From positions 310,001-374,000 of the forward strand of contig CAWBFQ010000007.1 of the NCBI GenBank assembly GCA_963788145.1: DNA of 64,000 bases. The letters run 5' to 3'. The notes beneath the pieces are model-generated. The model was not told where the DNA came from and ran no database searches. It worked only from the letters and a program-made list of their open reading frames with translations. This DNA comes from UTCFX2 sp963788145 (GTDB lineage: Bacteria > Chloroflexota > Anaerolineae > Anaerolineales > UBA4823). Both the position numbers and the translations under genes were made by a program. Positions within the stretch are counted from its first letter, which is position 1. Every line of letters begins with the position of its first letter. Below are positions 35,408 to 44,443 of the stretch, piece after piece.

Positions 35408-36816
35408 ATGAACCACTCATTCAACGACCGCGAGCGCCAGTTCAACGAATACCTGAAGGATGGGATAACCGCTGCAAAGTCTGGACAAAATAAACTGGCA
35501 CAGTCGCTGCTGAACCGGGCGCTGTTTTTAAACAGCGCAGATTCTCGGCCTTATTTATGGCTTTCGGCGGTCTCCGATGACCCCGCGAGCAAATCGATTA
35601 TCTGGAAAAAGCGGTCACGCTTGATCCGACCAACAACACCGCCCGGCGCGGTCTGGCTGTGCTAAAGGGGATGATCGATTCGGCCAAATTGATCCCGGAG
35701 GGGGAAGAAAGGGTTGTCAGACCGATTGATGGGGATGTGGAAGCAGAAGGCGAAACATATCTGTGCCCGCGCTGTGGTGGGCGAATGGCGTTCTCGATAT
35801 TGAGCGGGCAACTGACGTGTGAATATTGCGGTTATTACGAAGAGCAGGATGCGGATGAGGCGCGGATCGAAGAGCTACACGCGCTGGCGGATGATTCCGA
35901 ACAGGTGCTCGATTTTGTGATGCCAACTACCACGGGTCATCAGTGGGCGCTGTCTCAGCACCAACTGATATGCAGTCGCTGCGGGGCGCACAGTCTGCTC
36001 CCGGCGGGGCAAAAAACCAATCAGTGCCCTTATTGCGGATCGAACCAAATCCTGAAATCCACTGCGAAGGAAGATCTGGTGGAGCCGCAGTTGCTGGCAG
36101 TGATGAAGGTGGATGCGCAGAAGGCTAACCTTCTGGTGCATCGTTGGCTTGGGAGGGGCTTTTTCTCACCGGATAACCTGATCTCATCGAGTGTCACTCT
36201 GCGCCTGCGTCCAGGTTATTATTCGTTCTGGACTTTTGATGGTACTGTTGAAATTAGTTGGACTTGTGAAGTGGCCGAAGGGAGCGGCAATTACCAGCAA
36301 TGGCATACGGTAAATGGGGCGGAAACGCGTTTTTTCAACGATGTGCTGGTGTCGGGTGTGAAAGCGCTGCACATGGAAGACGTAAACAGGCTGGCGCCGT
36401 TTGACCTGGAAAATCTCGAAGCGTTTAACCCGGATTACCTGGCGGGCTGGCCGGCGGTTTTATATGACCGCTCGTTATCGGATTCTTCGCTGGTTGGTCG
36501 CGATCAGGTCTTAAAGGAAATTGAACCGCAACTTTATGGATTGATCGAAGTCGGGCGTGAGAAACGAAATGTTCGTATTGGGGGCAGTCAATGGAGCGGG
36601 TTAACGTTCAAGCACATCCTGCTGCCGCTGTGGACCGGCGAATACCAGTTTCAGGGAAAGGCTTATCGTGTGCTGGTCAATGGACAAACCGGTAAAGTGA
36701 CCGGGGAAAAACCGCGTGATTCAGTTAAGATCGTCTTTTTCCTGATGATGGTCGCGTTGTTTTTCGTACTGCTGATCTTGTTATATATGATATTTGGTTC
36801 CCCTGGCCCGGCGTAA
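35408..36816 (+). CDS. TPR-like / double zinc-ribbon membrane protein, one frameshift
   Basis: The frame from 35408 encodes FNEYLKDGITAAKSGQNKLA and SLLNRALFLNSADSRPYLWL, a TPR-like helical pair. It changes near 35.585-35.592 kb; restoring one base gives QIDYLEKAVTLDPTNNTARR, which completes the repeat and runs on in the second frame. Two zinc ribbons follow (CPRCGGRMAF with CEYCGYY; CSRCGAHSLLP with CPYCGSNQ). A beta-rich domain of about 170 residues contains SGVKALHMEDVNRLAPFDLE, and a single membrane helix (FFLMMVALFFVLLILLYMIF) lies near the C terminus, so the bulk is probably cytoplasmic and tail-anchored. About 468 residues in all. It resembles uncharacterised zinc-ribbon proteins of Chloroflexota; function unknown. 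Confidence 0.65.
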
Positions 36817-36913
36817 CGGCTGGCGGCTGGAGGATTTTAGGCGTTTATACGGGTCGGGTTAGCCGACGCTTGCGGCGCGAATCTATTATATTATTGGAAG
36901 GCTTCTTGATATT

Positions 36914-39900
36914 ATGAATGAACCCATGAACTTTCAATCGATCATCATGACCTTGCAGAATTTTTGGGCTGGCAAGGGCTGCCTGATTTGGCAGCCTTAT
37001 TACACCCAGGTTGGAGCAGGCACCTATAACCCGGCCACCTACTTGCGTGTACTGGGGCCGGAGCCGTGGAATGTCGGTTATGTTGAGCCTTCGGTTCGTC
37101 CGGATGATGGGCGCTATGGCGAAAACCCGAACCGGCTGCAGATGCATTACCAGTTCCAGGTGATTCTCAAGCCGGATCCGGGCAACCCGCAGGAGATATA
37201 TCTACAATCTTTGCAAGCGCTTGGGATCGACCCACGCCAGCATGATATCCGCTTTGTGGAAGACAACTGGGAGTTGCCAGCCTTAGGCGCATGGGGTCTG
37301 GGTTGGGAGGTCTGGCTGGATGGGCAAGAGATCACCCAGTTCACCTATTTCCAACAGGCAGGCGGTATCCAGCTTGACCCGGTTTCGGTGGAGATCACCT
37401 ACGGGCTAGAGCGCATCGCAATCGCTTTGCAGAAAGTGAGCAGCTTTCGCGAGATTCAATGGAGTCCCTCGCTGACCGATGGGGATGTGAACTTGCAGTC
37501 CGAGCAAGAGCATAGTAAGTATTACTTCGAAGTGGCGGATGTGGAACGATTGCGCCAGATGTATGACCTGTTTGAGAAAGAAGCTGATGCCTGTTTGAAG
37601 CAAGGGCTGGTACTGCCGGCGCACGATTATCTCTTGAAATGCTCGCACACGTTCAACGTACTGGATACGCGCGGCGCGGTCGGCGTTACCGAGCGCCAGG
37701 CGCTGTTTGGCCGGATGCGAGATTTGGCGCGGGCTGTGGCTGAGGCTTACTTGGAACAGCGCCAGCGATTGGAATTCCCCTGGTTAGACCAGGCGGATGT
37801 AACGCAGAAAGCCGAAGTAGAAATGAAAGCCGAGCCTGTTCTGCTGGATCGGATGGGGAAGCAAGAGCCTGCGTCGTTGTTGGTGGAGATCGGGACAGAA
37901 GAGTTGCCGGCGGGTGACCTGGATTCCGCTCTGGCGCAATTGCAAGAGCAAGTACCCGATATGCTGGAGAACCTGCGCCTGACCTATCAAGATGTACATA
38001 TATATGGAACTCCACGCCGATTGGTCGTGTTGGTCGATCGGGTTGCTCCCCGTCAGACCGATTTGGAGCAGGTGATCAAGGGGCCGCCGGCAGGACGCGC
38101 TTTTGGCCCAGACGGCGCGCCGACCCAGGCTGCCGAAGGGTTTGCCCGCAGTAAGGGCGTGGCCCTGGCCGATTTACAGGTGCGAGAGATTGATGGGGGA
38201 AGGTATGTCGCGGCGCTGGTGCGGCAGAAAGGCCGCCCGGCGGTTGAAGTATTGGCTGAAGCCCTACCTGGCTTGATCGCAGCCGTGCGCTTCGAAAAGC
38301 CGATGCGTTGGAACAGCAGCAATGTATCGTTTTCCCGCCCGATCCGCTGGTTGTTGGCGCTTTACTGCGCCGACGTTTCGCAGGTGATCCCGTTCGAATA
38401 TGCCGGATTGCAATCCGGGGAACGGACGCGCGGGCTGCGTTTTCGCCAACCGGAGGAGCAATCTGTGAGTTCTCCGCAGGAATATTTTGAGTTCCTGGGA
38501 GGTCAAGGAATTGTATTGGAATCTTTGGAACGACAGGCGAGTGTACGGAAGCAAGTTGAGCAGCTTGCGGAGCAAATTGGCGGTGTCACGATAGAAGACC
38601 AGTCTTTATTGGCGGAAGTGGCGAACCTGGTGGAAGCGCCGACGGCATTACGGGGCTCATTCGACCCAGTTTACCTGGAATTGCCGCGGGAGGTGTTGAT
38701 TTCTGTGATGAAGAAGCACCAGCGCTACTTCCCGGTAATCAAAGCAGCAAGGGGATCCGGGGCGGAGGAGGGGGCATTGCTGGCGCACTTTATCGCGGTA
38801 CGAAATGGCGATGGCGAGTGGCTGGATGTGGTTGCCGAGGGCAATGAGCATGTGATCCGGGCGCGCTTTGCGGATGCAAATTTCTTTGTGCGGGATGATT
38901 TGAAGAAACCGCTTGAAGGATACCTGCCGCGCTTGGCTACACTGACATTCCAGTGGAAATTAGGCACAATGATGGACAAAGTGCAGCGTATCCAGGCTTT
39001 GGTGGAAGATTTGGCCGGGCTGATCGGATTGAGCGAGCCCGAACTGCAGACGGCGCGTCGGGCGGCGTGGTTGTGCAAGGCTGACCTGGCGACTAAAATG
39101 GTGGTGGAGATGACCTCGCTGCAGGGTCAAATGGGGCGCTATTATGCGCTGCGCTCTGGAGAGCCGCAGGCTGTGGCGCAGGCAATTTTTGATCACTACC
39201 TGCCCCGCTCAGCTGGGGATCAGGCAGCTGGCAGCCTGTCTGGATTCGTGGTGGGGTTGGCCGATCGGCTGGATACATTATCCGGGCTGTTTGCAGCCAA
39301 TCTGGCGCCAAGTGGGAATAAAGACCCATTTGGTCAACGCCGGGCGGCGCTGGGGCTGGTGCAAAATCTGATCGCCTGGAATTTGGTTTTTGATTTGCGG
39401 GATGGATTGCAGGCTGCTGCTGCTCATTTGCCAATCAAAGCCAGCCCGGAGAGCCAGCAGGCGGTGCTTGAATTTATCATCGAGCGGTTGCGCAACGTGC
39501 TGCTCGAACAGGGTAGGCGTTATGATGCGGTGGATGCTGTTCTGGCTGTGCAGGGCGCTCTGCCAGCGACGGCCGCCCGGGCAGTCGTTGAGTTGGAGGC
39601 ATGGTCCAGACACGCAGATTGGCATACGATCTTACCGGCTTATTCCCGCTGCGTACGGATTACGCGCGATCTGACTGAGCACTTTGAAGTGACTTCAGTT
39701 GCCTTCCGGGAAGAAGCCGAAAAAGAGCTATTCTCAGCGTTATTAAAGGCCGAGGAAATCGAAAAGAGGCCAGGGTCGGTAGATGATTTCTTGAACGCGT
39801 TCCTACCCATGATCCCGATCGTGACCCGCTTCTTTGAAGTGGTGCTGGTGATGGCCGATCAACCTGAATTGCGCCAGAATCGATTGGGCTTGCTGCAGCG

Positions 39901-39955
39901 TATTGCCGCACTGGCGAATGGTGTGGCTGATCTCTCGCGGTTGGAAGGGTTCTAG
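36914..39955 (+). CDS. glyQS: Glycyl-tRNA synthetase, fused alpha and beta subunits
   Basis: This enzyme charges tRNA-Gly with glycine. The first 300 residues are the GlyQ class II catalytic subunit: MTLQNFWAGKGCLIWQPYYT, VGAGTYNPATYLRVLGPEPW, and QFTYFQQAGGIQLDPVSVEI. After a short linker the GlyS subunit starts at SLLVEIGTEELPAGDLDSAL and includes PTALRGSFDPVYLELPREVL and KHQRYFPVI. The C-terminal HD-like and anticodon-binding region contains ANLAPSGNKDPFGQRRAALG. At 1013 residues it equals the sum of both subunits, so the gene is complete. Fused GlyQS is known in some bacteria and is not new. A strong terminator follows. Confidence 0.95.
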   Translation: MNEPMNFQSIIMTLQNFWAGKGCLIWQPYYTQVGAGTYNPATYLRVLGPEPWNVGYVEPSVRPDDGRYGENPNRLQMHYQFQVILKPDPGNPQEIYLQSLQALGIDPRQHDIRFVEDNWELPALGAWGLGWEVWLDGQEITQFTYFQQAGGIQLDPVSVEITYGLERIAIALQKVSSFREIQWSPSLTDGDVNLQSEQEHSKYYFEVADVERLRQMYDLFEKEADACLKQGLVLPAHDYLLKCSHTFNVLDTRGAVGVTERQALFGRMRDLARAVAEAYLEQRQRLEFPWLDQADVTQKAEVEMKAEPVLLDRMGKQEPASLLVEIGTEELPAGDLDSALAQLQEQVPDMLENLRLTYQDVHIYGTPRRLVVLVDRVAPRQTDLEQVIKGPPAGRAFGPDGAPTQAAEGFARSKGVALADLQVREIDGGRYVAALVRQKGRPAVEVLAEALPGLIAAVRFEKPMRWNSSNVSFSRPIRWLLALYCADVSQVIPFEYAGLQSGERTRGLRFRQPEEQSVSSPQEYFEFLGGQGIVLESLERQASVRKQVEQLAEQIGGVTIEDQSLLAEVANLVEAPTALRGSFDPVYLELPREVLISVMKKHQRYFPVIKAARGSGAEEGALLAHFIAVRNGDGEWLDVVAEGNEHVIRARFADANFFVRDDLKKPLEGYLPRLATLTFQWKLGTMMDKVQRIQALVEDLAGLIGLSEPELQTARRAAWLCKADLATKMVVEMTSLQGQMGRYYALRSGEPQAVAQAIFDHYLPRSAGDQAAGSLSGFVVGLADRLDTLSGLFAANLAPSGNKDPFGQRRAALGLVQNLIAWNLVFDLRDGLQAAAAHLPIKASPESQQAVLEFIIERLRNVLLEQGRRYDAVDAVLAVQGALPATAARAVVELEAWSRHADWHTILPAYSRCVRITRDLTEHFEVTSVAFREEAEKELFSALLKAEEIEKRPGSVDDFLNAFLPMIPIVTRFFEVVLVMADQPELRQNRLGLLQRIAALANGVADLSRLEGF

Positions 39956-40006
39956 CGCATTTTAAATCATCGCTAGATCGGGTTACGTTTACAGTTACGA
40001 AGTCAT

Positions 40007-40055
40007 AAAAAAGGTTAAATAACCCCCCAGACCTGGGGGTTGTTTAACCTTTTTT
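40007..40055 (+). terminator. Strong intrinsic terminator after glyQS
   Basis: A long near-perfect inverted repeat (AAAAAAGGTTAAAtAACCCCC / GGGGGTTgTTTAACCTTTTTT) with the 7-base loop CAGACCT. The GC core plus T6 tail on one strand and A6 on the other makes it bidirectional in principle. It isolates glyQS from the peptide-signalling genes. Confidence 0.9.
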
Positions 40056-40095
40056 AATGTATATGGGGCTATCTGGGATTAACCACCAAATTTGT

Positions 40096-40113
40096 GACAG
40101 GTCTTGACAGGTC
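40096..40113 (+). promoter_or_regulatory. Direct repeat GACAGGTC over the -35 box
   Basis: GACAGGTC occurs at 40096-40103 and 40106-40113, exactly 10 bp apart, and overlaps TTGACA at 40104. One-turn-spaced direct repeats next to a promoter are typical sites of OmpR-family response regulators, so they may link the promoter to the adjacent kinase's unknown partner. Confidence 0.5.
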
Positions 40114-40132
40114 AAAAAAAGCGTGATATCTT
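40104..40132 (+). promoter_or_regulatory. Sigma-70 promoter for the small-peptide / prenyl-synthase / kinase genes
   Basis: TTGACA (40104-40109) and TATCTT (40127-40132) are separated by 17 bp. The predicted leader of about 95 bases contains the hairpin GCAGGC / GCCTGC (40197-40217) ending 3 bases before the ribosome site AAGGAGG (40221-40227). Confidence 0.65.
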
Positions 40133-40232
40133 ATCGCCCATCAAGCACCTAACAAATTTGCAAAGTCACCGATCAAAAATGAATACATTCGTTCATGCAG
40201 GCGCTGGGAATGCCTGCAACAAGGAGGATCAC

Positions 40233-40439
40233 ATGTCTCTCGCAAAAGTAGTCCATCAACTTTCAACCGACAATGATTTTGCCTCGCAATGGAAGACAGA
40301 TCCAGAGGGAACCCTGGCACGTCGAGGGCTTAGGCTCACAACTGAAGAATTGGCGTTTCTGAAGACAGGATTGAAGCGCCGCGATGTGAACGAGGTCCGC
40401 CTTTCGGATCTTCTGTATAAAGCACGCGATTGGGCTTGA
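40233..40439 (+). CDS. Small ComX-like precursor peptide, tryptophan near the C terminus
   Basis: This 68-residue peptide is encoded with an ideal ribosome site (AAGGAGG, 5-bp spacing). A longer in-frame start exists further upstream but without ribosome site. The first about 45 residues look like a folded leader: SLAKVVHQLSTDNDFASQWK, then GTLARRGLRLTTEELAFL, a two-helix pattern also seen in RiPP leader families such as Franean1_4349. The tail is charged and ends in LLYKARDWA, with Trp67 the next-to-last residue. Bacillus ComX (mature form ADPITRQWGD) is also cut from a 55-residue precursor and carries a prenylated Trp close to the C terminus. The next gene encodes a prenyl-synthase-fold protein, as expected for ComX/ComQ. 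The ComX identification is inference; a RiPP precursor or small regulator is the alternative. Confidence 0.55.
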   Translation: MSLAKVVHQLSTDNDFASQWKTDPEGTLARRGLRLTTEELAFLKTGLKRRDVNEVRLSDLLYKARDWA

Positions 40440-40539
40440 TTGACTATTGTTTGTCTGGAGAAGCTGACTGAAACCCGTCCAGGCGTTCATCGATCCAATT
40501 TGGAATGAAACTGGCGCATGGCCTGAATTTATCCAGGCG

Positions 40540-41415
40540 ATGCGCTTTTCTTTAAACACGCTGTTGGGAAAGGCCAGTAATCAAGCCTGGGCTTCACTGC
40601 CAGGATTATGCTGCCAGGCTGCCGGTGGAAATGAGGGTGATGCAGATTCAATTGCGGCTGCGTGGTTAACATTTTACGCAGCCGCAAGGATCATGGATAG
40701 CGTGGAGGACCGGGATGACCCCGATGATTGGTGGGCAGCGAGCGGGCCTGCCCGGGCGATCAGCGCTGCGACAGGGCTGTATTTCACCGCCAGCCTGGCG
40801 ATAAACCAGCTAGACCTGACGTTGGGTGATCCGGTTCGATCTCACCAGATCCGGGATGGTATGCTGAGACGTTTTCTTGAAATGAGCAGCGGGCAGCATC
40901 TTGACCTGAGCGTGCCGCAGCCATCGTTGGATCAGTACTGGTGGATTGCTCAGGCAAAATCGGGAGCTTTCTTTGAGATGGCGTGTTGGGCTGGGGCGCG
41001 CCTGGCCAGTCACCAGCCTGAAGTGCTGCAGGGTTTTCAGCAATATGGGCGGCAAGTGGGGCTGATGATTCAGATGCTCGATGATCTCAAAGATATGCAA
41101 TGGTTGGATGAGCGAAAGCCTGATCTGGATCTCAACGGGCTGAAGCGCAGCTTGCCGGTCGTATTTGTTTTGGAAGTATGCGCGGATTCAGAGAGAAACG
41201 CTTTGCTTGAACTTCTTGAAAAAACAAATCCACAATCTGAAGATTTGGTTGCAATTACCCAGACAATTGAGCGCAATGGGGGCGGGTTCTTTCTGCTGAC
41301 CGAACTGGATCGCCATCGTCAACTGGCTCTGGATGGTTTGGAACAGGCGCAGGCGCGCTCACCTGCCAAAGAGTTGTTGGCAGCCCTGGTGGATCTCTTG
41401 TACGTACCCATTTAG
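40540..41415 (+). CDS. Polyprenyl-synthetase-family enzyme, ComQ-like
   Basis: This all-helical class I isoprenoid-synthase fold has 291 residues. The first Asp-rich site is AARIMDSVEDRDDPDDWW, a DxxxD-type variant of the normal DDxxD, and the second is MIQMLDDLKDMQWLDE with an intact DDxxD. The lysine/basic LNGLKRSLPVV segment follows as in prenyltransferases. ComQ, which prenylates a Trp of ComX, has the same fold and similar length. The frame stays open upstream to a CTG at 40468 (peptide AFIDPIWNETGAWPEFIQAM) with GGAGAAG just before it, so the protein may be 24 residues longer than the ATG form. Placement directly after the peptide gene and 89 bp before the kinase supports a peptide-modifying role. 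A general prenyl diphosphate synthase is the alternative. Confidence 0.65.
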   Translation: MRFSLNTLLGKASNQAWASLPGLCCQAAGGNEGDADSIAAAWLTFYAAARIMDSVEDRDDPDDWWAASGPARAISAATGLYFTASLAINQLDLTLGDPVRSHQIRDGMLRRFLEMSSGQHLDLSVPQPSLDQYWWIAQAKSGAFFEMACWAGARLASHQPEVLQGFQQYGRQVGLMIQMLDDLKDMQWLDERKPDLDLNGLKRSLPVVFVLEVCADSERNALLELLEKTNPQSEDLVAITQTIERNGGGFFLLTELDRHRQLALDGLEQAQARSPAKELLAALVDLLYVPI

Positions 41416-41504
41416 CGTTTTCCAATTCGCATCAATTCATTGTTCCAATAAATGAATATAATATTAGCTCGGAATTCAGCCTCTTTGTGCTAGAATTAAT
41501 CGCT

Positions 41505-44351
41505 ATGCTGGATAGTTCGCGCCTCTCCTTGGTTCACAAATTGAAACGGTTGGCGGCGTTTGCCCCATTTATAGTTGCGTTGGTTGTATTTATTTTCATG
41601 GTCTTTACGACGATCCAGTTGATTTCCTTTCCCGATGATGGCATCGATAGCCTGAGCGACAATGGCGAGGTTGTATTACTGGACCTGAACGGCCCATCCT
41701 ATGGGAAATTGCAAGAGGGAGATGTCATCCTTTCTGTTGATGGGATTCCATATACAACGCTTAATTATATTGACCTGGATAAATCGGTCGGAAAAAGCGT
41801 TGTTTTTGAGGTCTCTCGAGATGGCGCTCGGGTAAATGTGATATTTGCACTGGCGCCTCCATCTCGCGAATTGCTGTTTAGCCGGTTGGTGGCGATCTTT
41901 GTGGCCTTGATTTTTTGGGGGATTGGGCTGGGGATTGACGCTTTCAAGCCTACGGATAAAGGCAGCGGTATTTTCTCGCTCTGGTTTTACACATGCGCAC
42001 TGACATTGACCAATGGGGCGGCATCCACGATGAGGATTGGATGGGCTACCGTGCTGTTTTATAGCTTGTTATGGCTGCTCGGCTCGTTGTCGGTCCATTT
42101 TCACATGTTTTTTCCTCAACCGGTTGTCCGTAAAGAAAACCGGGGATTATTGGTCTTTCTCTATTTGATTACACTGCTTGGAATCGCGCCATTTTTTTTG
42201 TTTGGACCGACTCGGCTCGAATCCTTTGCATGGTATTCAAGCTATCTCTCAGCAAGCAAATTATTTCTCGCTCTCAATTTGATCATTGTGGTTGGGCTTT
42301 TGTTTTACAGCTATCGGAATGCTGAAACGCCGGGTGTGCGCGGCAGGATCCGTCTGGTGATGTTTGGGGGTGTGCTGGTGGCTGTACCCTTTGTGATGTT
42401 AACGATCTTGCCCGAAGTTTTATTCAACCAGCCGCTCATCCCTTATTCAAGCGCTTTTCTTTTATTGGCGCTGTTGCCGTTGACCTATGGCTTTGCAATT
42501 TTCCGATTCCATTTGATCGAGATTGACCAGCAGATCAACCGCGGCGCGACTTATCTGCTGGTTTATTCCACATTAGGCGGTTTTTATCTGATTCTTTATG
42601 CAATTCTAGATCGCTGGATACCTGGCAACATCCAGCCGACGCCATTGATCAATACAATGCTGGTGTTGGCGTTGGCAAGCGCTTTCATCCCACTACACCG
42701 CTGGTCGCAGCGGATGGTGGACAGGGTCTTTTACGGCGGCTGGTATGATTACCGGACCGGGGTTCGCTTAATCACTGAGAATTTGTCACAGATTACGGAT
42801 CTGGAAAACCTTTCGAAGACGGTCAGTGAACGGCTGACGAAAACCTTGCGGCTTGAGGAAGCGGTTGTTTTCCTGCGAGATCAGAGCGGCGATTTTTCGG
42901 TTGTTGAGGCGTCATTCAGCGGCAGCACAAAAGACCGGCAGAAGATGAGTTTTCCGGTGCTGCCACGTTCGAGCCTGACTTATTTGTTGAAGATAGGCGC
43001 ATCGGAGCGGACTGCTCTGATGCAAGAGATCTCCCAGGTCACCCTCACGCCGCAAGAAGTACAGTTGTTGCGAACCGAGCAGATCCATCTGTGGGTGCCA
43101 GTGATCGGGCACGGGCAAATCCAGGGGCTGCTGGCTTTGGGGCCAAAGATGGGCGGAGATGTGTTCAGCGCGGAAGATATGGATATTCTGCGGGTATTGG
43201 TGCAGCAACTCAGCCCGGTGATTGAAAATATTCACCTTTTAATGGATTTGAAAGACCATGCGAATGAATTGGAAAAGCGGGTCGAAGAGCGAACGATTGA
43301 GCTTTATGATGCGAAAGAGCGAGTAGAAACTGTGCTTGCCAGCGTTGGTGATGGTGTGGTTGTAGTTGACCTGGATGGGCGCATTCAAACGGTGAACCGG
43401 GCTTTCGAGCGGCTTTCCGGTTTTTCGGCGCTAGAGATGCGCGGAGCCAATCTATTTCAGATACTGGCAGCGGAGAATGGGTTTACCCGAATCATGGCTA
43501 TGCGGGATTCGCTGCGTGGAGGAGATATCTGGAGCGATGAACTGGTGGGAAGGCGCAAGGATGGCGGTCAATACAACATCCAATTTACGATAGCGACCAT
43601 CCATGACCGGCACGGACAGTCGGTGGGGTATGTGGGCAGCCAAACGGATATCACGCGCCAAAAAGAACTGGATCGAATGAAAGATACATTTATCTCAGAT
43701 GTATCGCACGAGCTGCGTACGCCTATCACCAATATCAGCCTGTATGTTGAGTTACTCAAGAGCGCTCCGATAGAAAGGTATGCACGCTATTTGAATGTAG
43801 TGAAAGAACAGAGTGAAGTGCTAACCAAGCTGGTTGAAGATATCCTGGATTTATCCCGCCTGACGGCAACAAAAACCAGGCCAGTAACCTTTATTAAGGC
43901 GGATATTAATCAACTCGCCGAACAGGTGTTGACTGCCTACAAACCTCTGGCAGATGTGTCTGGCTTGACATTGAGCTTGATTCCAGCCCCTGATCTGCTT
44001 CCGATCTATGTGGAGCAGAATCAGATTGCCCGGATGATTACAAACCTGGTGACCAATGCGATTCGTTACACACCAAATGGCCAGGTGAAGGTGATCACCA
44101 CTGTCGAGCATGAGGGGATATGTCTGATTGTTCAAGATACCGGGATTGGGATCGATCCACAGGATATTCCTCACATTTATGAGCGTTTTTTTCGTGGGCA
44201 GAATGTGCGCCAATCCGAGATGCATGGAACAGGCTTAGGCCTTGCAATCGTTAAGGAAATTGTGGATTTTCATGGGGGACAAATCGAAGTGCAGAGCGAC
44301 CCCGGGAAGGGGACGACATTTCGGGTCTGGTTGCCGGTCAATCAAGTTTAA
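41505..44351 (+). CDS. Multi-TM sensor histidine kinase with PDZ-like, GAF and PAS domains
   Basis: This 948-residue kinase opens with one membrane helix (about residues 18-40) and an extracytoplasmic PDZ-like loop (PSYGKLQEGDVILSVDGIPY). About nine more helices follow to residue 420 (for example LLFSRLVAIFVALIFWGIGL), then VDRVFYGGWYDYRTGVRL. Next come a GAF-like domain, a coiled coil, a PAS domain (VETVLASVGDGVVVVDLDGR), the H-box SDVSHELRTPITNISLYVEL and an HATPase with NLVTNAIRYTPNGQ, DTGIGIDPQDIP and GTGLGLAIV. The multi-helix N terminus plus PDZ-like loop resembles ComP, but its H-box is of the common HisKA type, not ComP's HisKA_3. No response regulator is adjacent. ATG at 41505 is preferred; a GTG at 41487 is possible. 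TGCTAGAAT at 41488-41496 resembles an extended -10. Confidence 0.8.
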   Translation: MLDSSRLSLVHKLKRLAAFAPFIVALVVFIFMVFTTIQLISFPDDGIDSLSDNGEVVLLDLNGPSYGKLQEGDVILSVDGIPYTTLNYIDLDKSVGKSVVFEVSRDGARVNVIFALAPPSRELLFSRLVAIFVALIFWGIGLGIDAFKPTDKGSGIFSLWFYTCALTLTNGAASTMRIGWATVLFYSLLWLLGSLSVHFHMFFPQPVVRKENRGLLVFLYLITLLGIAPFFLFGPTRLESFAWYSSYLSASKLFLALNLIIVVGLLFYSYRNAETPGVRGRIRLVMFGGVLVAVPFVMLTILPEVLFNQPLIPYSSAFLLLALLPLTYGFAIFRFHLIEIDQQINRGATYLLVYSTLGGFYLILYAILDRWIPGNIQPTPLINTMLVLALASAFIPLHRWSQRMVDRVFYGGWYDYRTGVRLITENLSQITDLENLSKTVSERLTKTLRLEEAVVFLRDQSGDFSVVEASFSGSTKDRQKMSFPVLPRSSLTYLLKIGASERTALMQEISQVTLTPQEVQLLRTEQIHLWVPVIGHGQIQGLLALGPKMGGDVFSAEDMDILRVLVQQLSPVIENIHLLMDLKDHANELEKRVEERTIELYDAKERVETVLASVGDGVVVVDLDGRIQTVNRAFERLSGFSALEMRGANLFQILAAENGFTRIMAMRDSLRGGDIWSDELVGRRKDGGQYNIQFTIATIHDRHGQSVGYVGSQTDITRQKELDRMKDTFISDVSHELRTPITNISLYVELLKSAPIERYARYLNVVKEQSEVLTKLVEDILDLSRLTATKTRPVTFIKADINQLAEQVLTAYKPLADVSGLTLSLIPAPDLLPIYVEQNQIARMITNLVTNAIRYTPNGQVKVITTVEHEGICLIVQDTGIGIDPQDIPHIYERFFRGQNVRQSEMHGTGLGLAIVKEIVDFHGGQIEVQSDPGKGTTFRVWLPVNQV

Positions 44352-44443
44352 TCTGGTCTTGTTCGAAATGATCCAGGGGGAGCAAATGCGAAGCAATGAT
44401 CAGGTATAATTTTTCGTAGCCAGAGGATGGAGCGCCGGAGTGT

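Noticed and set aside
41487..41504. GTG start of the histidine kinase
   Set aside because: It adds only six residues, has no ribosome site and overlaps a promoter-like TGCTAGAAT; ATG 41505 is preferred but not proven.
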